Part shown: positions 1-13,922 of the stretch, one piece after another
How positions within the stretch are numbered: position 1 is the stretch's first letter
Layout of the letters: each line of letters starts with the position of its first letter
Origin: Aphelocoma coerulescens
Taxonomy: Eukaryota > Chordata > Aves > Passeriformes > Corvidae
Assembly: GCF_041296385.1 (NCBI RefSeq)
Contig: NC_091017.1
Span: 10,968,001 to 11,032,000, forward strand
Length of the DNA stretch: 64,000 nucleotides
Reading direction: 5' to 3'
Position numbers and translations under genes: made by a program
The notes under the pieces: generated by a model
What the model was told of the DNA's origin: nothing
Database searches by the model: none
The model's input: the letters and a program-made list of their open reading frames with translations, nothing else

Positions 1-1668
1 AGTACTGAGGGAGATAACAAAAGTTTCCATTTCCTAATATTCTTTCTAATTCTGACCCCAGTCTTGTGATTTCAGTTGATCTCCATTGCAGGCTTCTGAA
101 ATAAAGACTTAATGGGACTTTAAGTGGGGCTTACTCAAAATAGCTGAGTATTACCTACTTCATCAAGAGCTATCATAAAACATGTGTTAAGTCAGAAGCC
201 TATCCTGCTGTAATTGATGATGAATTGTTGATAATTGAAGAACAAAGCAAGTTCCTTCCTTGCAAATGTGTCTTAGGTGTAAGCATGAAAGCTGAGGAGA
301 GAAACAGAAAACAGTTTTTTAAAAAACTAAACATTTTTAAAAACTAAACAACTATACTTACTTTAAGGATATAACCACTTCAAAAAAGATAAAAAATTAA
401 TATGTGACAACATGCACAAATCAATTGTGTTGCTTTGTCTGCAAGATCCCCTAGTCAACATGCAGCTTTCCTGCATTTTGTATTACTTCTTTCTTTGAAA
501 TGTCAAACATTTTTCTCAAAAGCACAAGGACTATAGAACAGAGACAGATAAGATGCTCATACTCAAACTGATCCATTTCTAGCAATATTAAACCATATCC
601 CAAGACCTTTGGAACCTCATTGGTTTTATACATAGACTTAAATCCACTGTATGTTAAGGTACAAACCCAAAATTTTCTGGACTAAGCATTCTCAACCAGG
701 GATGTTCCTACCCCACTCCCTCTTCTTACAGTGCGATATCTGAGGAGAAAAGATGAAGGATGAGATGGTGCCAGCCAAGGAGCCAGTGGACATTAATCCG
801 TCACCTTTCAAGAACAAGAAACAGTTTTGCATAAAGCTGAGCTTCTTTCTAACTATCTGGATATCTAATCTCTGTATCAGAGCCATACCAATGAGAGCAA
901 ACCAGGGTACAAGGAAATGTGTTTTGCTAGGCTTGGTGTGTATAAGCTCCAACTACCTTGGAGTTACAAATCCAAAGCAATGCGGAAGCCAAGCTGTGGG
1001 CAAGTGGTTTTCCTGTGACCTAAAGATTCCCTGAAAAGCACACAGAGAAATAGGCAATAGAGCACCCAAGGCACTACAAACATGGCAATTTAATTTTGGA
1101 ATGGCATGCATTTTTGATCACTTATTTAATGAATGAGTGAATGCAGGCTGGTGTTAAAGCACATTATTTCTGTCTTGAATGCTCTGTTGCACTGTCAGAT
1201 TTTATTCACACCATTTGAGTAATAACTGACAGAGATCAAAGTTTATCTGAGCACAAACAAGGAAATGATACAGTGCCAATTTGTGCAGTGATTCTAATGG
1301 GGCCAGTTGTCCATTTTCTTTTCTCACATAAGCTGATACCCTTAAAAAAGCAAAATAAAGAGACGCAGAGAGGACAGGCTAGTGAATGAATACTGATGTA
1401 CCTACCTTTAAAGCACCTAACCCAGACAAAGAGGGTGACAGGGTACAAAGGAGGCCTGCACTCCTTCACAAGCCTGCATCTGTGCATGTCAGTGTGAGCA
1501 GCTGTTCTGTGCTGGGGACCAGGGACTAGTGAGGGTAGCTGGAGAAGCATATGACAGCAGCTCTGAGGGCTCTTTGCAAAGGAGATGGAGGCCAAGAACA
1601 GCCTCATCTACCACCGCACCATATATCTGTGAGTATTAAGACTATATCTGGACTACAGTGAAACACAC
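1..1668. other. AT-rich unique sequence, no gene recognised
   Basis: No domain-bearing reading frame, RNA gene or known repeat was recognised. The longest frames (for example 1236-1607 minus, 123 codons) are rich in Cys, Ser and Leu, show no family signature and have no splice context that stands out. It is best read as intergenic or intronic DNA. Confidence 0.6.
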
Positions 1669-1815
1669 CATAGAATCCTAGAATGGTTCAAGTTGGAAGA
1701 GGACCTGGAAGACTATCTCTTTCCAACCCCCATGCCGTGGACAGGGACACCTTCAACTAGACCAGGTTGCTCAGAGCCCCCTCCAACCTGGCCTTAAACA
1801 TCCAGATCCCATCTC
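1669..1815 (-). repeat. CR1 LINE 3' end fragment
   Basis: The plus strand shows the complement of the avian CR1 tail: a TAGAATCCTAGAATGG start, a GTTGGAAGAGGACCT block, then the diagnostic ACCAGGTTGCTCAGAG and CCAACCTGGCCTTAAAC blocks. CR1 copies are usually cut short at the 5' end, so only the last 150 bases or so remain. The element therefore lies on the minus strand. The boundaries are approximate. Confidence 0.9.
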
Positions 1816-4800
1816 TCCCAGTCCACTTTTCCCCTCTGTTTTACACAATAGTCACCCTGAATCAGCCAGGACTCCTGCAAACTTCACATCTTGAATTTTC
1901 TTTGAAAAGGAAATAAAGAAACTTTGCATAAGTGAACGATTAAAGAGGAACACCAGATTATTGTTTGTATGACACCTTCTTTTGTTAAGGTGACCTCCAG
2001 GTGGAAGGTGGAGGTGGACTCATAACTGGGAGATCAGAAGAGCACACTGCTGAGCACCAAATTATTCAGAATCTAAATGCATCTATTTAATATCTGAAAA
2101 ATTATCTCAATTCACAACACACAAACAGTGGGAGGATCAGAGTAATTGTCTCACAAGCACAGGAGCTTTCTGTTCCTGTAATCCACTAACCAGGAAAAGC
2201 ATCTGACCTACACAGCAAACACAGAAGATTAAATTGTTAGCTGTCACAGGCAAGATAAAAGGGAGAAGTCATTTCTGTGCCGCCACTTGCACAGGTTAAG
2301 TTCAGCTCCAGAACACAAACAGTCTTGTCAATTCGTGGCTTTTAAATTCATCAATCAGCCTTTACCCCTCCTGAACAATCCCTTTCCTCAAATGACTTTT
2401 AAAAACCAATTTTTCTTCTGATAGATCCCTTTTTATTGGGTTTTCTAGGCATGAGGGAGGAATTAAGCTCATATTTTCAGTCTTCCCCATGCAAAAGAGA
2501 TGAGCCAAAAGATCTAAAACACATTCTTCTCTTTTTCTAATAAAACATTAGGGTCTTCCCTCCAGAAGTCAGGGCTTCCAGAAAACTGCAAAAGTTTCTG
2601 ATGAAATGTTGGCACTAGTTAACTGCTTATAAAATTCTCTGATGTGGTGGAGAGAAACCAGTGGTGAAGCTACTTTTGACACATGATGTCATTATGAATG
2701 ACATTTACAATAAGCATTCAGTAGCTTATAGCTTTTTTAAGTTCTTATATGAATGATGTTTAAAACACAAGAAATTGGTTATTCTGTATGACAGAGAAAA
2801 ATGTGGAGAACTGAAGAGAATTGCATCCTCAAGGGAGTTTGTGCCTGCAATGAGTCCAATAGTCCATGCTTGAATTTAGAGGTATTTAGAGGTTTTGAAT
2901 GGTACTAAAATTTGTTGTGGTTGGTTCTGATTCACTAATACCAAAGAGTAAATCTCCATGGCCTGAAATATTTGGTTTATAAATATAAAAATACTGATTA
3001 ATATTCACAATTTAGATTAGCTCAGGAAGTTTCAGTCCTGAGACAGTATTTCTTCAGCATTGTCTGATTTACCCTTTCTTTGAAAAAAAAAAAGGTAATT
3101 CTATAGTTCACAAATTAACAGGCAAGGAAGCTTTGATTATCCTTAATTGAAGCTAAAAAGTACAGAGCAACCCTGTTCACTCACTAGAAAATTTCAGCCA
3201 TCCCAACCCAGTTCCATTTTGTGGCTATAATTCCTATCTGTAGGGTATCCTGAACTTCTGAACTTCTCAGAACCTGTACTTTGTAGCTGAGAAAACTCAA
3301 AATAATGAAGAAAATCTGGCCAACACAAACACATAAAAATTGAACTTGTAGGATTTTACTTTTTATACCATTTTAATGCATAAAATTTAATTTTAATTAA
3401 ATTTTTCATGCATTTGTATGCATTAATGTGTTTGTACATGTGCCCAGAAACAGCACTTCATTGAGAAACAGCACAAGCCAAGGTAGTTGTGTTTGAAAAC
3501 TTCAATTTCAAATTAAATTCTAGGGGAAACTTTTGCTTTACCTATGTATTTAGATTATCTCATTTCCTCCAAAACCAGTGTTATAAGTTCACTCCTCTAT
3601 TCCACTCTCCTGTATTAGTGAAAGAAAGCAGTTCACGAAATATGCATGGACAACAGTCCTCTGATGCATTTCTCTGATTCTGACAAGAAGGATATACCTA
3701 TATCTGGTATCCTGTATGCTCCTGGACTTTGAAGTTAGAATCAATGGATAGAAACAGAACACAGGACTGAAGGGGCTGTTAAACAGATAAGGAGAATCAC
3801 ATATTTGTATCAGAGAAGTCCCAGACTCCAGCAATCATAAAGGTATACACAGAGAAAATAAAACAAAGGAAAAAAATTAGAATAACCAGATGGAATACTG
3901 TTTCTGAGAGCTCCTAGCTTTGTCAGCTGTCATTTGACTTAAAAGATAAATCTTTTTTTTTTTTAACAAGTGCTGTATTATACTTACAATATATTCAGAT
4001 TTTAGAGGGACAGGCTCCCTACAAAACGTAATCAAGTTTGTTTCACCTGTTCTCCTGCAGGGAAGATGTCTTTCCTCCATAACGCTGTTTATTATTTTCC
4101 TCCATTTTTCAATTCAAAGTAATCTAAGCACATCACTGAAATTCCATACCCTTATTTTTAAATGAAGGATGTGTGCTAGAATATTCAAGAAGGTCTATAC
4201 TAAACTGTGTCCTATAAAATAATTTTATATGACTAGGTATCTCACCAGCAATCTAAAAGATATCTTAAATTGCCTCTCTAAAAATGCACTTCAAACTCAG
4301 AAGGGTATATAGCTCATAAATTTTGATCAGCCACTAAACTGTTACGTAAATGTCTTTGCAGAATGGGGACTTTAAACTATAGAGAAAGAGGGCATTGATT
4401 TTATTCTCCTAGGGATTTGTTTAAAAAAAAAACCCAACACATAATTAGATAAAATTCAAGAACTGCATGTTACTCTAAGCTATTCAGAACCCAGGTTTCT
4501 CAGGGAATACAGAAAACTTCACATTTATTTTAATCTCCATTACAGATTCTACTTCCTAATAATTTGCCATGAAAAAATGCAAATCAAGTAAAAAGACAAC
4601 CTTTAGTACTGGGAGAGAAGAGAAGAAAATTTAACAAAAGGTAAGCATTTTGAAAGAACACGGAAAAGGAACAAACTAACTTTTCTTCTATTTTAATTTA
4701 ATTTAAAAGTTCTTTGCTTTTTCCCTTTAAAAAAAAAAGTGAAAACAAGAACTTTGAAAAATTATAATATAGATAATTATAATTAAACAGCCATCCAAAA

Positions 4801-7800
4801 CCACAACATATTATTTCGTGAACTGCATTTCAGGTAGTGACGGTTTAGCTCGGGATTTATCATACCCTCCATTAACCCACCTAAAATTAACAGTAGAACA
4901 CATTTTACAGATTTGCTGAGAGTGAAAGGTTAGTTCTAGACCAGTCTTTGCTGTGATCTCATTATAATTCCTGAAAAAAAGACTATATAACCCTTTTCTC
5001 TTTACTAAAGGTGTTCTTCCCTGTCCTAGGACATTCATCTCCCATTGCTGGCACTGCTGTTCCCTACTGGAATGTTTTGCACACAGGTGGTGGGTGTATC
5101 ACCCTGCACAGGTCTGGCAGCACTTTTCAATGTAGGGTAGGTGTTTCTTATACCTCTCCTTCATTATGAAAGATCTGTAATATATGATCTAAATTATGTG
5201 ATCTAGAAAGCCAAGAAGTTTGAATGTAGGTTTGGGATGGAGTAACAACCCACCCTAAATAACTCATTAAAAGAAAATCTCTGTTTTAAAAGGCTACTCA
5301 TGGGGCTGTCCAGCTTACTGTTTCAGTCTCATGAAATTACCATTTCAATCTCATGCTCCAGTCTGTAGCTGCTCACTGCAACACATCCCCCCAGTCCCTC
5401 CCTCCTGAAATGGAAGGGCATATAAACCCAATTTTAGCATATGAAATCTTCTGGCTATTTTATCTTTACCAGGACTTGAGTCTATTTTCCACCATTCAAA
5501 GCACATCCTAATGAAGACCCAGCCCTCTGGGAAATGAGGCCCAAATATGCCCATCACAGCTGTCATTCACCCAGGTACTCAGCACATACCATCCCCCATG
5601 ACAAGTCCAGGCCATGAAGGAATAGTACAGAGAGCAGGCTAAAAGTGCCAATTAGTGCTCAGCTTCAAGCTGACTCAGTGCCAGTAATGAGGCATAAGCC
5701 AAATATTTTGTGTACTAGCAATTTTCTGCTTTCTTGTGCCTAACCTGTAGCTATTACCATGCTTCACAATTAAGACCAGTGGTTTTTTTTCCTTAACTCG
5801 GAAAACTGCTTCCTTAGGCTCCTGCCTTTTCTTACCTTTTGTCTTACAGGCTAATCATTTGTCAACTAATATTACACTATTTGCTCTCCTAATTGCCTAT
5901 TTTCAAATAATAGATTGCGGAGAAAGGTGGCTACCTTAGCACTTTCTCTGTACATTTCAAAAGAAGAAAGACATGATACATTAAAAAAGAAATCAATCAT
6001 CAAATTGAAATCATCAAATCCCAAGATAACTCCAGTCCTATTTACAACTCAATATGTATTGCATCCACAATATTAAAATATTTAACAAAATGTCTGCAGT
6101 ACTTATTTTTCCTTTCCCTTCTAGTATCAGTTACTTTCATTCCAAAGCCTATGAGTTTTTCTTATTTTCAGATCAAACATTCAAAGCATCCTGAAAATTT
6201 AATACTGCCATAATGCTGCATTAAAAAAAAAAAAAAAAAGAGAGAAAAAAATATTATTGAATCCACTGGTATTTTTTCCACCTTGTAAGAATTCTTCCTG
6301 TATGCCAATATAAAAAAGGAAATCCAAACCACACATGGCTGACCAGGTTACCAGTTTGAGATGAGTTCAGCTGTGTGACACAGGAGCTACACAGATTATA
6401 AACTTCAGAACACAAACTTTCCAAAAGTTAAAGTGACTCAACTGATGAGGCTCTCCCTGGAGAGTTTTTAGTGATGTTAGACATTAAACATATAAACATA
6501 TTATGCAAGGCATATTCATTTATGCCTAATATTTATTTGTCAAGATAGGCAGAAAAATAAAGCACAAAATAACTGGTAAGACCTTAAGACAACCTGAAAC
6601 CTTTAATACAAATTTTAAAAGTCCTAAAATAACTTTCATGTTAGAAAAATGGAGAACTTCAAATAGATAACTTTAAATTTCCTTTTGTATGATAGTTAAT
6701 TGCTTACAAAAATATCTCTCAGAATTAACAGTAAGTGAATGTAACTTCCTACAAACTTAATTACAAGATGCTTCATCTCTAACCTAATGACCTAATCAAA
6801 AGATGACAGAGAAACACTTGCATTACTTGCACCAGCTACTTTGTCCTTTAATCTGTCAGTGTGACAAATGATCACTGAATAACCATCTTTATATGCCTGC
6901 ATTCCCAGTAGCATATAACACTTTCCCAATCAAGGGAAGTGCCCAGTAATCATACTTCATAATCAGTGTGAATCATGGACTTACGACTCTTCCACAGTAC
7001 CTACTGTGAAGGAAACTCTTAGTGAAAAATAAGCACTTTTTTAGGCAATGCATTGCTCACACACTTAGACTTACATTTTCCAAGTGGCTAACAATAAAAC
7101 CAGATAACATTAGTATTTCATACATTACCTATTAAACTCAGAATAGCACATCCCATTCCCTTGGAAACTCCAAATTTGCTACAGTTACTGGGGAGTCACA
7201 AAATCAGAGGTGCCAATGGAAAAACATGTTCCTTGTCCATCTCCTCAAGCTCCCTTAATTTAGGGTTTTGAGGGGTTTTTAATGGATTCCTTCCCTCCAC
7301 ACTAGCATTCTAGTCTATGTTCTGTGGTTTTTGTGGATCACCCCTTTAGAGCACATTTCCTTTAAAGAAGGAAAGAGCTTGAAGTATAGCTCTTCCAAAC
7401 AGAGGCAGGTACTGCACAAAGGCAATTGATAATAATTATTTAAAAAATTTATTCCACTCCAGCCTCAGTGAATGACTTAAAATTTCACTAAGAATTAAGT
7501 GATTCCAATATGAATTCAAGTTTGGGCAGAGCATCAGATAATCACCAAAAGCAGGAGGTCACCATGCTCTGCCCCTGTATTTCTGAAACAGTTTTTCAAG
7601 TCACAACACCCTTTCCCTGTGAGCCAAAGCCAGATGTAATCATGTTTCTACTGCCATGGCAAACAATAAAAGAGAGGCCATTAGTCTTTAATTTAAAGTT
7701 TATGACAGAGAAAATTTTAATGGAAGTTAAATTAACTATTGACATTTGTCACAATAATTTGTTCCATAGCCTATTCCATAACCTGAAAGACAATAGCAGG

Positions 7801-10800
7801 ATAATAAAGACTTCAGAACACGACTGATCTGGGAGAAGAATCCAGGTAAGCAGTCTGTCAAATGTGAGACTTCTTGTTTCACAGACACAGAAAATCCAGT
7901 GGTGACTATTTTATCTTTGAGATATATTCACACACAAGCAATCCAAACAACATTCATATCTGTTCATTTCATGAGTATATACAAAATGAGATCCTGAAAA
8001 GCCTTTTTAAAGGAAGAAAGCTAAATTGCTACTGACCATCACAGCATACAAAACAGCCAGAATGATCCGCATCAGAAAAATGCTTAAAAACTTTCAAGAT
8101 GATTTACAGATCTAAATTTAACTTCATAAACACTCTACCATATGAAGGAATTATGTTTTAAACATTAGGCAGGGTATTATAAAGGAGATCTGAGATAATA
8201 AGAGAGTCTTTTTGACTTAATGGTTTGTTCCAATTATATTGAGAAAAACTGGAATATTGCAGCTTTCCTTTCAAAATAATTTTTAATACCAGCTATTAAT
8301 AACACACTGCAGGCAGGCAGGTCTATATTCATCCAATGTAATTCCACTGTATTTTGCATCAGATAATTGTAAATGCATTTTTTTATATTAATAAAAGGAT
8401 AATACCAGAGCACTACTAAAAGTCTCCATTCCAGAATTTTGTAATTAAAATGCTGGTATCATATCAACATGACAGAGCTTGTGCAGCCCAGGAGCAAAAA
8501 TATGCTAATAAATACTCTCCATCTACCATAAAACCCCTGTGGCTTTGCATTCCTGCAGGAAGCCTGATCTAGTAGCAGGAATCAACTCTGGACTTTATAA
8601 CCAGATCCTTGCCCAAAACTGCTCTGAAGCTATTAGTGTAAATTGGCTTTAACATCATAGGGCAGGATAACTCCAGCATGTCAAGCCAAACATAATCTGA
8701 CTTTTTCACAAGAATATTTTCCTAAGGAAAGGATGCAGAAGAGACAGATTAGTGCCAAATCCTGTGTTTAGGCACCAAGCAGTATTTTTTTAAATATACT
8801 TTTTTTGCAATTATGCAAAATCCTGTGTAGAGGGTGGGACAATTAAGCCAATCACACAGGCCTTAATTAGACCAAATTTTACTGAACTTAAGAGAAGGTT
8901 TGCCTCTTTAGAACTCAAGGCTCAGATATTTCTTTCAACACCCAGCAGATGATCATTGTTTTTCCCTTGAAGCCTAATTAATTGATCATATATGTAACTT
9001 CTTTCCTGGCTTGTGTAACTGAACTCCTTTTCACTTGTGTCTCATCTTTTTAATTACCTAAATCAAGCTACTGGCAACAGGATCGACCTGCCTTGGCAAC
9101 GTCTATAGATTAAATAACTGTTGCATGAAAATGTGTTTCTCTTTATCTGTTTTAAATTTTTTGCCTTTAATTTCAATATCCCTTCGTACTTTTGTAATGA
9201 GAAAGAGCAAAAAGCTAAGCATTTGACTTAGCTTCTCCACAGCAGTTCATCTTTCATATAGCACTAACATCTTTTACTGCATCCACCTTCCTTAAGTAGG
9301 TCAGGCAAGTCTTAGAAATATCTCTCTGTTTGGTAGTCCCTCAGTCTCTAATAATTTCCATCAGTGAGGGTCATATCTACTTCTTTTCCACAATTTTGAA
9401 CTACCTGTTCCTATGCTCTGGTCTTTTTGAATCACTTCCTAAGGTATTGGTCATGTCTCTTATAAGGGTGCCCATATCTCTTATATATAGGTTATCTCTT
9501 TTACACTAATAAGGCAAAAATGTTGCCAATGATTACAGCTTGTCTGCCCAAAGTTATTTATCACTCTCAAGAGCCTGTTGGCTTTGGGGTTATGAAAAAG
9601 GTGTTGTTTACCTAATGAAGGAGCAGTTTATGTCATGTCAGTCATTTTCCACACAGATTTAATTTTAAAAAATCCAATACTTTCACAGCATTTGCTGTTC
9701 TCTGATAAAGACATATGATGTCATATTTACATTCAGCACACCACTGCCCTTAAACCTGCTCCAGAGTTTAGGGCACAGCCTAAAAGATCAGTAAGGTGGC
9801 TCTAGCGGTGAGCCCAGCACTAAACTTCAGGGTGGAAATGGTGTCAGGAGTAGCAGCTGCTCCTTGGCCTGACCACTGGATTCACAGCTGGTCATGGCTG
9901 GTCCATGTGGATCTGAAGTTCCTTGACACTGGCCAATTTTCAAAATGCCAGAAGACTTTCTAAGCAATATTACAATAAAACTGTTGCATGCAAATTTTTT
10001 TTTTTTTTTTTTTTTTTAAAACCTTTTTTTAAATTCCTCTCCTCAGGAGAGGATTTGGAAGGGGAGGTTACTCTAATATTTTTTAATCAGCCAATCCAGA
10101 CACACAATCACACTTCTTAGAGATCCCACAGCTGGAGAAGATCAGATGTTCATCATCTAATGACAGGTCATTTGTAAAAGCAGAACCTTTAGATATGGAA
10201 CAATCTGCCCAGATCTCACTGGGCTTTATGGCACTTCATTCTCAGAGACCAAACTCCACATAACAAGCAAAATATAATATTTTATACAGAGGAAGTGCAA
10301 GTTGTTGACCTCATTATACTGGTAGTTCTCATGGCCCTTCCTCACATCTAGTTCTGTAATGTATTTCAAATACCTCAGTGAGAAATTCTTTTGAAATATC
10401 ATGGACTGGGTTAGATTTGCAATATGTGATTAAAGATGCCTAAAGAGAAACAAAATGAAATTAGACACAGGTGCCCAGCATCTGCCTGAGGACTGAGGGC
10501 ATATATTATTTGGGCAGTAGACAGCAAGGCAACATCCAAACCCCTCCAACAGGATGAGATGTGAATGACTTACTGTACCAAAACCACTTTTCTTCTCTCC
10601 TACATCCTCACTTTGTTCAGGTTTCAGGGGCAGAAAATCAAAACACTTGGATTAGAAATAAGCAGTGGCACTCCCTGGCCAGTTTGACAGTGCACATCAT
10701 GAGGAAAGAGATTGCAGAGTGCACCAGGGATATTTTAAAATATTTTTGGATATACTTTTTGAACTCACTGAATATTTTTTTCCTTTGGGGAAAAAAAAAA

Positions 10801-13788
10801 GTGTGTTGGCCAGCTAGGAATGAAACAGAAGTTGTTTTGTAGTTTCCTACCTGCTGACGGCTATTTCATAAATATTCATAAACCATTAAAGATCTCTTTG
10901 TAGATCTAAGAGAGGAATCCTGGGATTTGTGTATGAAAAACATAGATTTGTCTCTACAGAAAACAGAAGAGACCTATCAGAGTGCTGTCTATGGCAGCTG
11001 TCATCTTCATTTTTGTTTCTGGAAAAGAAAAAAAAGACATCTGCCTTTTGTGGAAATAAAATTGCCATTCAGAAACAAAGAGGTATCAAAGTAATGAAGT
11101 AATGGCTTTCTGGGGCAAGTTCACACTGACACAGCAAGGTGTGTATAGAGGTTTCCTTTAAATCATATAAGCACAGTGAAATGGTGTTGATGAGTTGAAC
11201 TAATTAGCTCTGGTTCAGCAATAGGCATCTATACACATGGTGCATTGCATGAGGCAGTCACCTCCTAGAAAAATGTTCAGGGGAGAAGCTGCACTAGGAT
11301 GATTTACCAGGCAGATTAACTGTTTCTACCTGTGCCACTACGGAAGTTTCATCACTGGTTTTGGTGGAAGCCAGTTTATGCCAATACTTGAAACTTCTAA
11401 TCAACATCACCTACAAACACATCCACTAAACATACAAAACCCAAAGAGAACACAAACACTAATGATCTAGTAATCACTTGTGCAGAAACACCCCCGTAAC
11501 AAAATGGATAAACCTATATTATTTGTTTGGACTGCTGAAAATGAAGAATATCTTAACATCTCTCCCTGCTTTGCAACGAATAACTATGTTTTGCTTTATT
11601 TTTTCTGAATAGGCTGGAAAATTACTTTGTGGCAACATTCTTTCATTTACATCTCACCTCTTTAGAAACACTCCATTGACCAGATTTTACCTGTTAATAC
11701 TGATTTAAGATGAAAAAAAAGAAAAATAACAAAACAACAAAATCCCAATAACCCTGGTCATTTAAAGCCATCCAACCTGGGGAGAAACAGACTTCTTGAG
11801 AAAGAGTTATTTTAATGAAGAAGGGTATGATGGGGAAAAAGTATTTTGTAGAGTTAAAGCATGCTTGCTGCTAAATAACCTCTTTGTATAATTAGGACTT
11901 GCAAAGTGGCAAAATGCAATCCAATTAAGGGAGTTAGGTTCATGTGATTAACATCAGTCCGGCAGTATTGTTCTCATAGTTCATCAGCAGCTTTACTAAT
12001 TAGGACTTCACTAAGCAGAGACATCTGACCTTGCCTCAGCCAGTTCAGATTATTGTTTACCCTTCTGAACTCTCACTGCTTGCTTCTTCCCTTCCTTTCT
12101 TTACTGGTGGACCCTTTCCTGTGATATTCTGCTCCATTTGAAATTATTTCTAGTAATCATCAACATCAAATTATTAGCACCTCTCTGCTCACTTACTGAT
12201 AAATACAAAAGAAAAAGAAGGTGAAAGAGCTTTCAACAGGCACATTTTTCTGCTCATGCTTTAAATTCTCTACAATATCAAAATCAGGGCAGGATGCATA
12301 GAAAAGCAGCCAGGAAGCATTTATAAGTTTCAAGTAGCAAAAAATGGAAATTTGCTCACCAAATACTAAGGGAAAACAGTGTTGAGCAGAAACAGTGTCA
12401 CAAATGTTGCTCAAAAGCCAGAAGATTTTTTAGATACTGTCTTGTCCATTATAGCTCTGTGGTTAAGTGCCCTTAAAATGACAACTAACAGAATAAAAGA
12501 GTTTGGCAAGTACAAACGACTTTGTGATGGTGATGAAGCAGCAACTGATAAGCATTATATAGGAGTTCTAAGTATAAAGAGAAAATATTATAAATTTAAT
12601 TTTTTTCCAAAGCAATTCAGCAAATCAAACAGAATTGCTTCATAATATGTAGAACTTATAGAGCCCAGAGAACTCATATATGAGTAATTTTTTCCATTTG
12701 ACATCAGAATTCTTCTCTATATATCTCCTAGCAATAACTGCTCTGCTACAGAAATAAAAATTATTAATAAAAATTAACTGTAGATCTTTGAGGATAAACC
12801 CCATCAGCCTGATGGCAGTTACAAATGTATCTATGATATTAAAAAGACATTAATAAATGTGTTAGGGACAGGGATACAAACAATGAATTAAGCAAATTAG
12901 TGGGAAAATGAAATTTCTAAATACAAAAGAATGCTAATTACAGTCTTAGAAAGAACTAAGTGACAGATCCTATGGTGACAGGGAACTTCATAGTCCTTGA
13001 AATCCCCTTATGTCCTGCATTTCTAATCTTTCTAGGAAAGCAAATTTCACTGCTGCATAAATCTCTCAGTGGTCTGTTTAGTTTCTCATATAACCAAACC
13101 AGTTTACAGCTGGTGCAAATAATTTTCAAAAGAAAGTACAAGAATTACACCTTGCTCACCATTCCATTCCTTCCTCTGATTTATCTTGCTGTTTCCTCTG
13201 GTCCTTGATCTATGTCACTTTAGCTATTAGAAATGCAAATCCCAAGGACGCTAACTAAACCGTTCATGGATCTTATAGCTTAGTTCCCAACCAACTCAAT
13301 GTCAATGAGTTAATCTTCACTTGTTCCCTAGACTAAGGCATATTTTTCAGATACCACGCCCATGTCTGAGAATATTGTTCCAGTAGTGAAGCTTGGTGTG
13401 GATCTCTGCAGGAAAAACAGATTAAAAAAAAAATCCATTCCCTCTGCTCTCCAGTAATATCCAAAAAGCACAATAAAAACTAATTCTAATTCTAGCTAAC
13501 ATCTGGATACAGAATTCAAGTGCAACAAGTGGTACTTCATTCACATTTTAGAGAATGAAGAAACCACTTAATCTAGAATGCTTCACTTGCACTCTATCAG
13601 TTTCTCTAATAAATAACTCAGAACAAATCACTCTGCTTTTCAGACACTTAACTATACATTTTGAGAGTATTCAATAAATTAATTTCCAGTGGGGGAAATG
13701 TTTTCGTAAACTATATACCCACAAACATATACCTGCAAAATATATCTTGTGATGACGATGATGAAAAGAAAATTAAATGCAGGCTGGA
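1816..13788. other. Long AT-rich unique tract, no gene recognised
   Basis: About 12 kb without a supportable exon, RNA gene or mobile element. It holds simple homopolymer runs, such as A-rich sequence near 6223-6239 and T-rich sequence at 9995-10017. All frames are short (105 codons or fewer) and have the composition of random AT-rich DNA. Some stretches (for example 8280-8570) look evenly composed and might be conserved non-coding sequence, but that needs an alignment to other birds. Confidence 0.55.
9995..10017. repeat. T homopolymer (23 nt)
   Basis: An uninterrupted run of 23 T follows TTGCATGCAAA. It could be a slippage-prone mononucleotide repeat or, read on the minus strand, the A-tail of a processed insertion, but no retrocopy body was recognised next to it. 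Confidence 0.9.
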
Positions 13789-13922
13789 GATAGAATGGTT
13801 TGGGTTGGAAAGATGATCTAGTTCCAATCCCCCTGCCATAGGCCAGGACACCTTCCTCTAGATCAGGTTGCTCAGAGCCTCATCCAACCTGGCCTTGAAC
13901 ACTTCCAGGGATGGATGAAGAG
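13789..13922 (-). repeat. CR1 LINE 3' end fragment
   Basis: The plus strand reads the complement of the CR1 tail: TAGAATGGTTTGGGTTGGAA, then GATCAGGTTGCTCAGAGCC and CCAACCTGGCCTTGAACACT. Only the terminal 135 bases or so are present, which is the usual 5' truncation of this LINE. Boundaries are approximate. Confidence 0.92.
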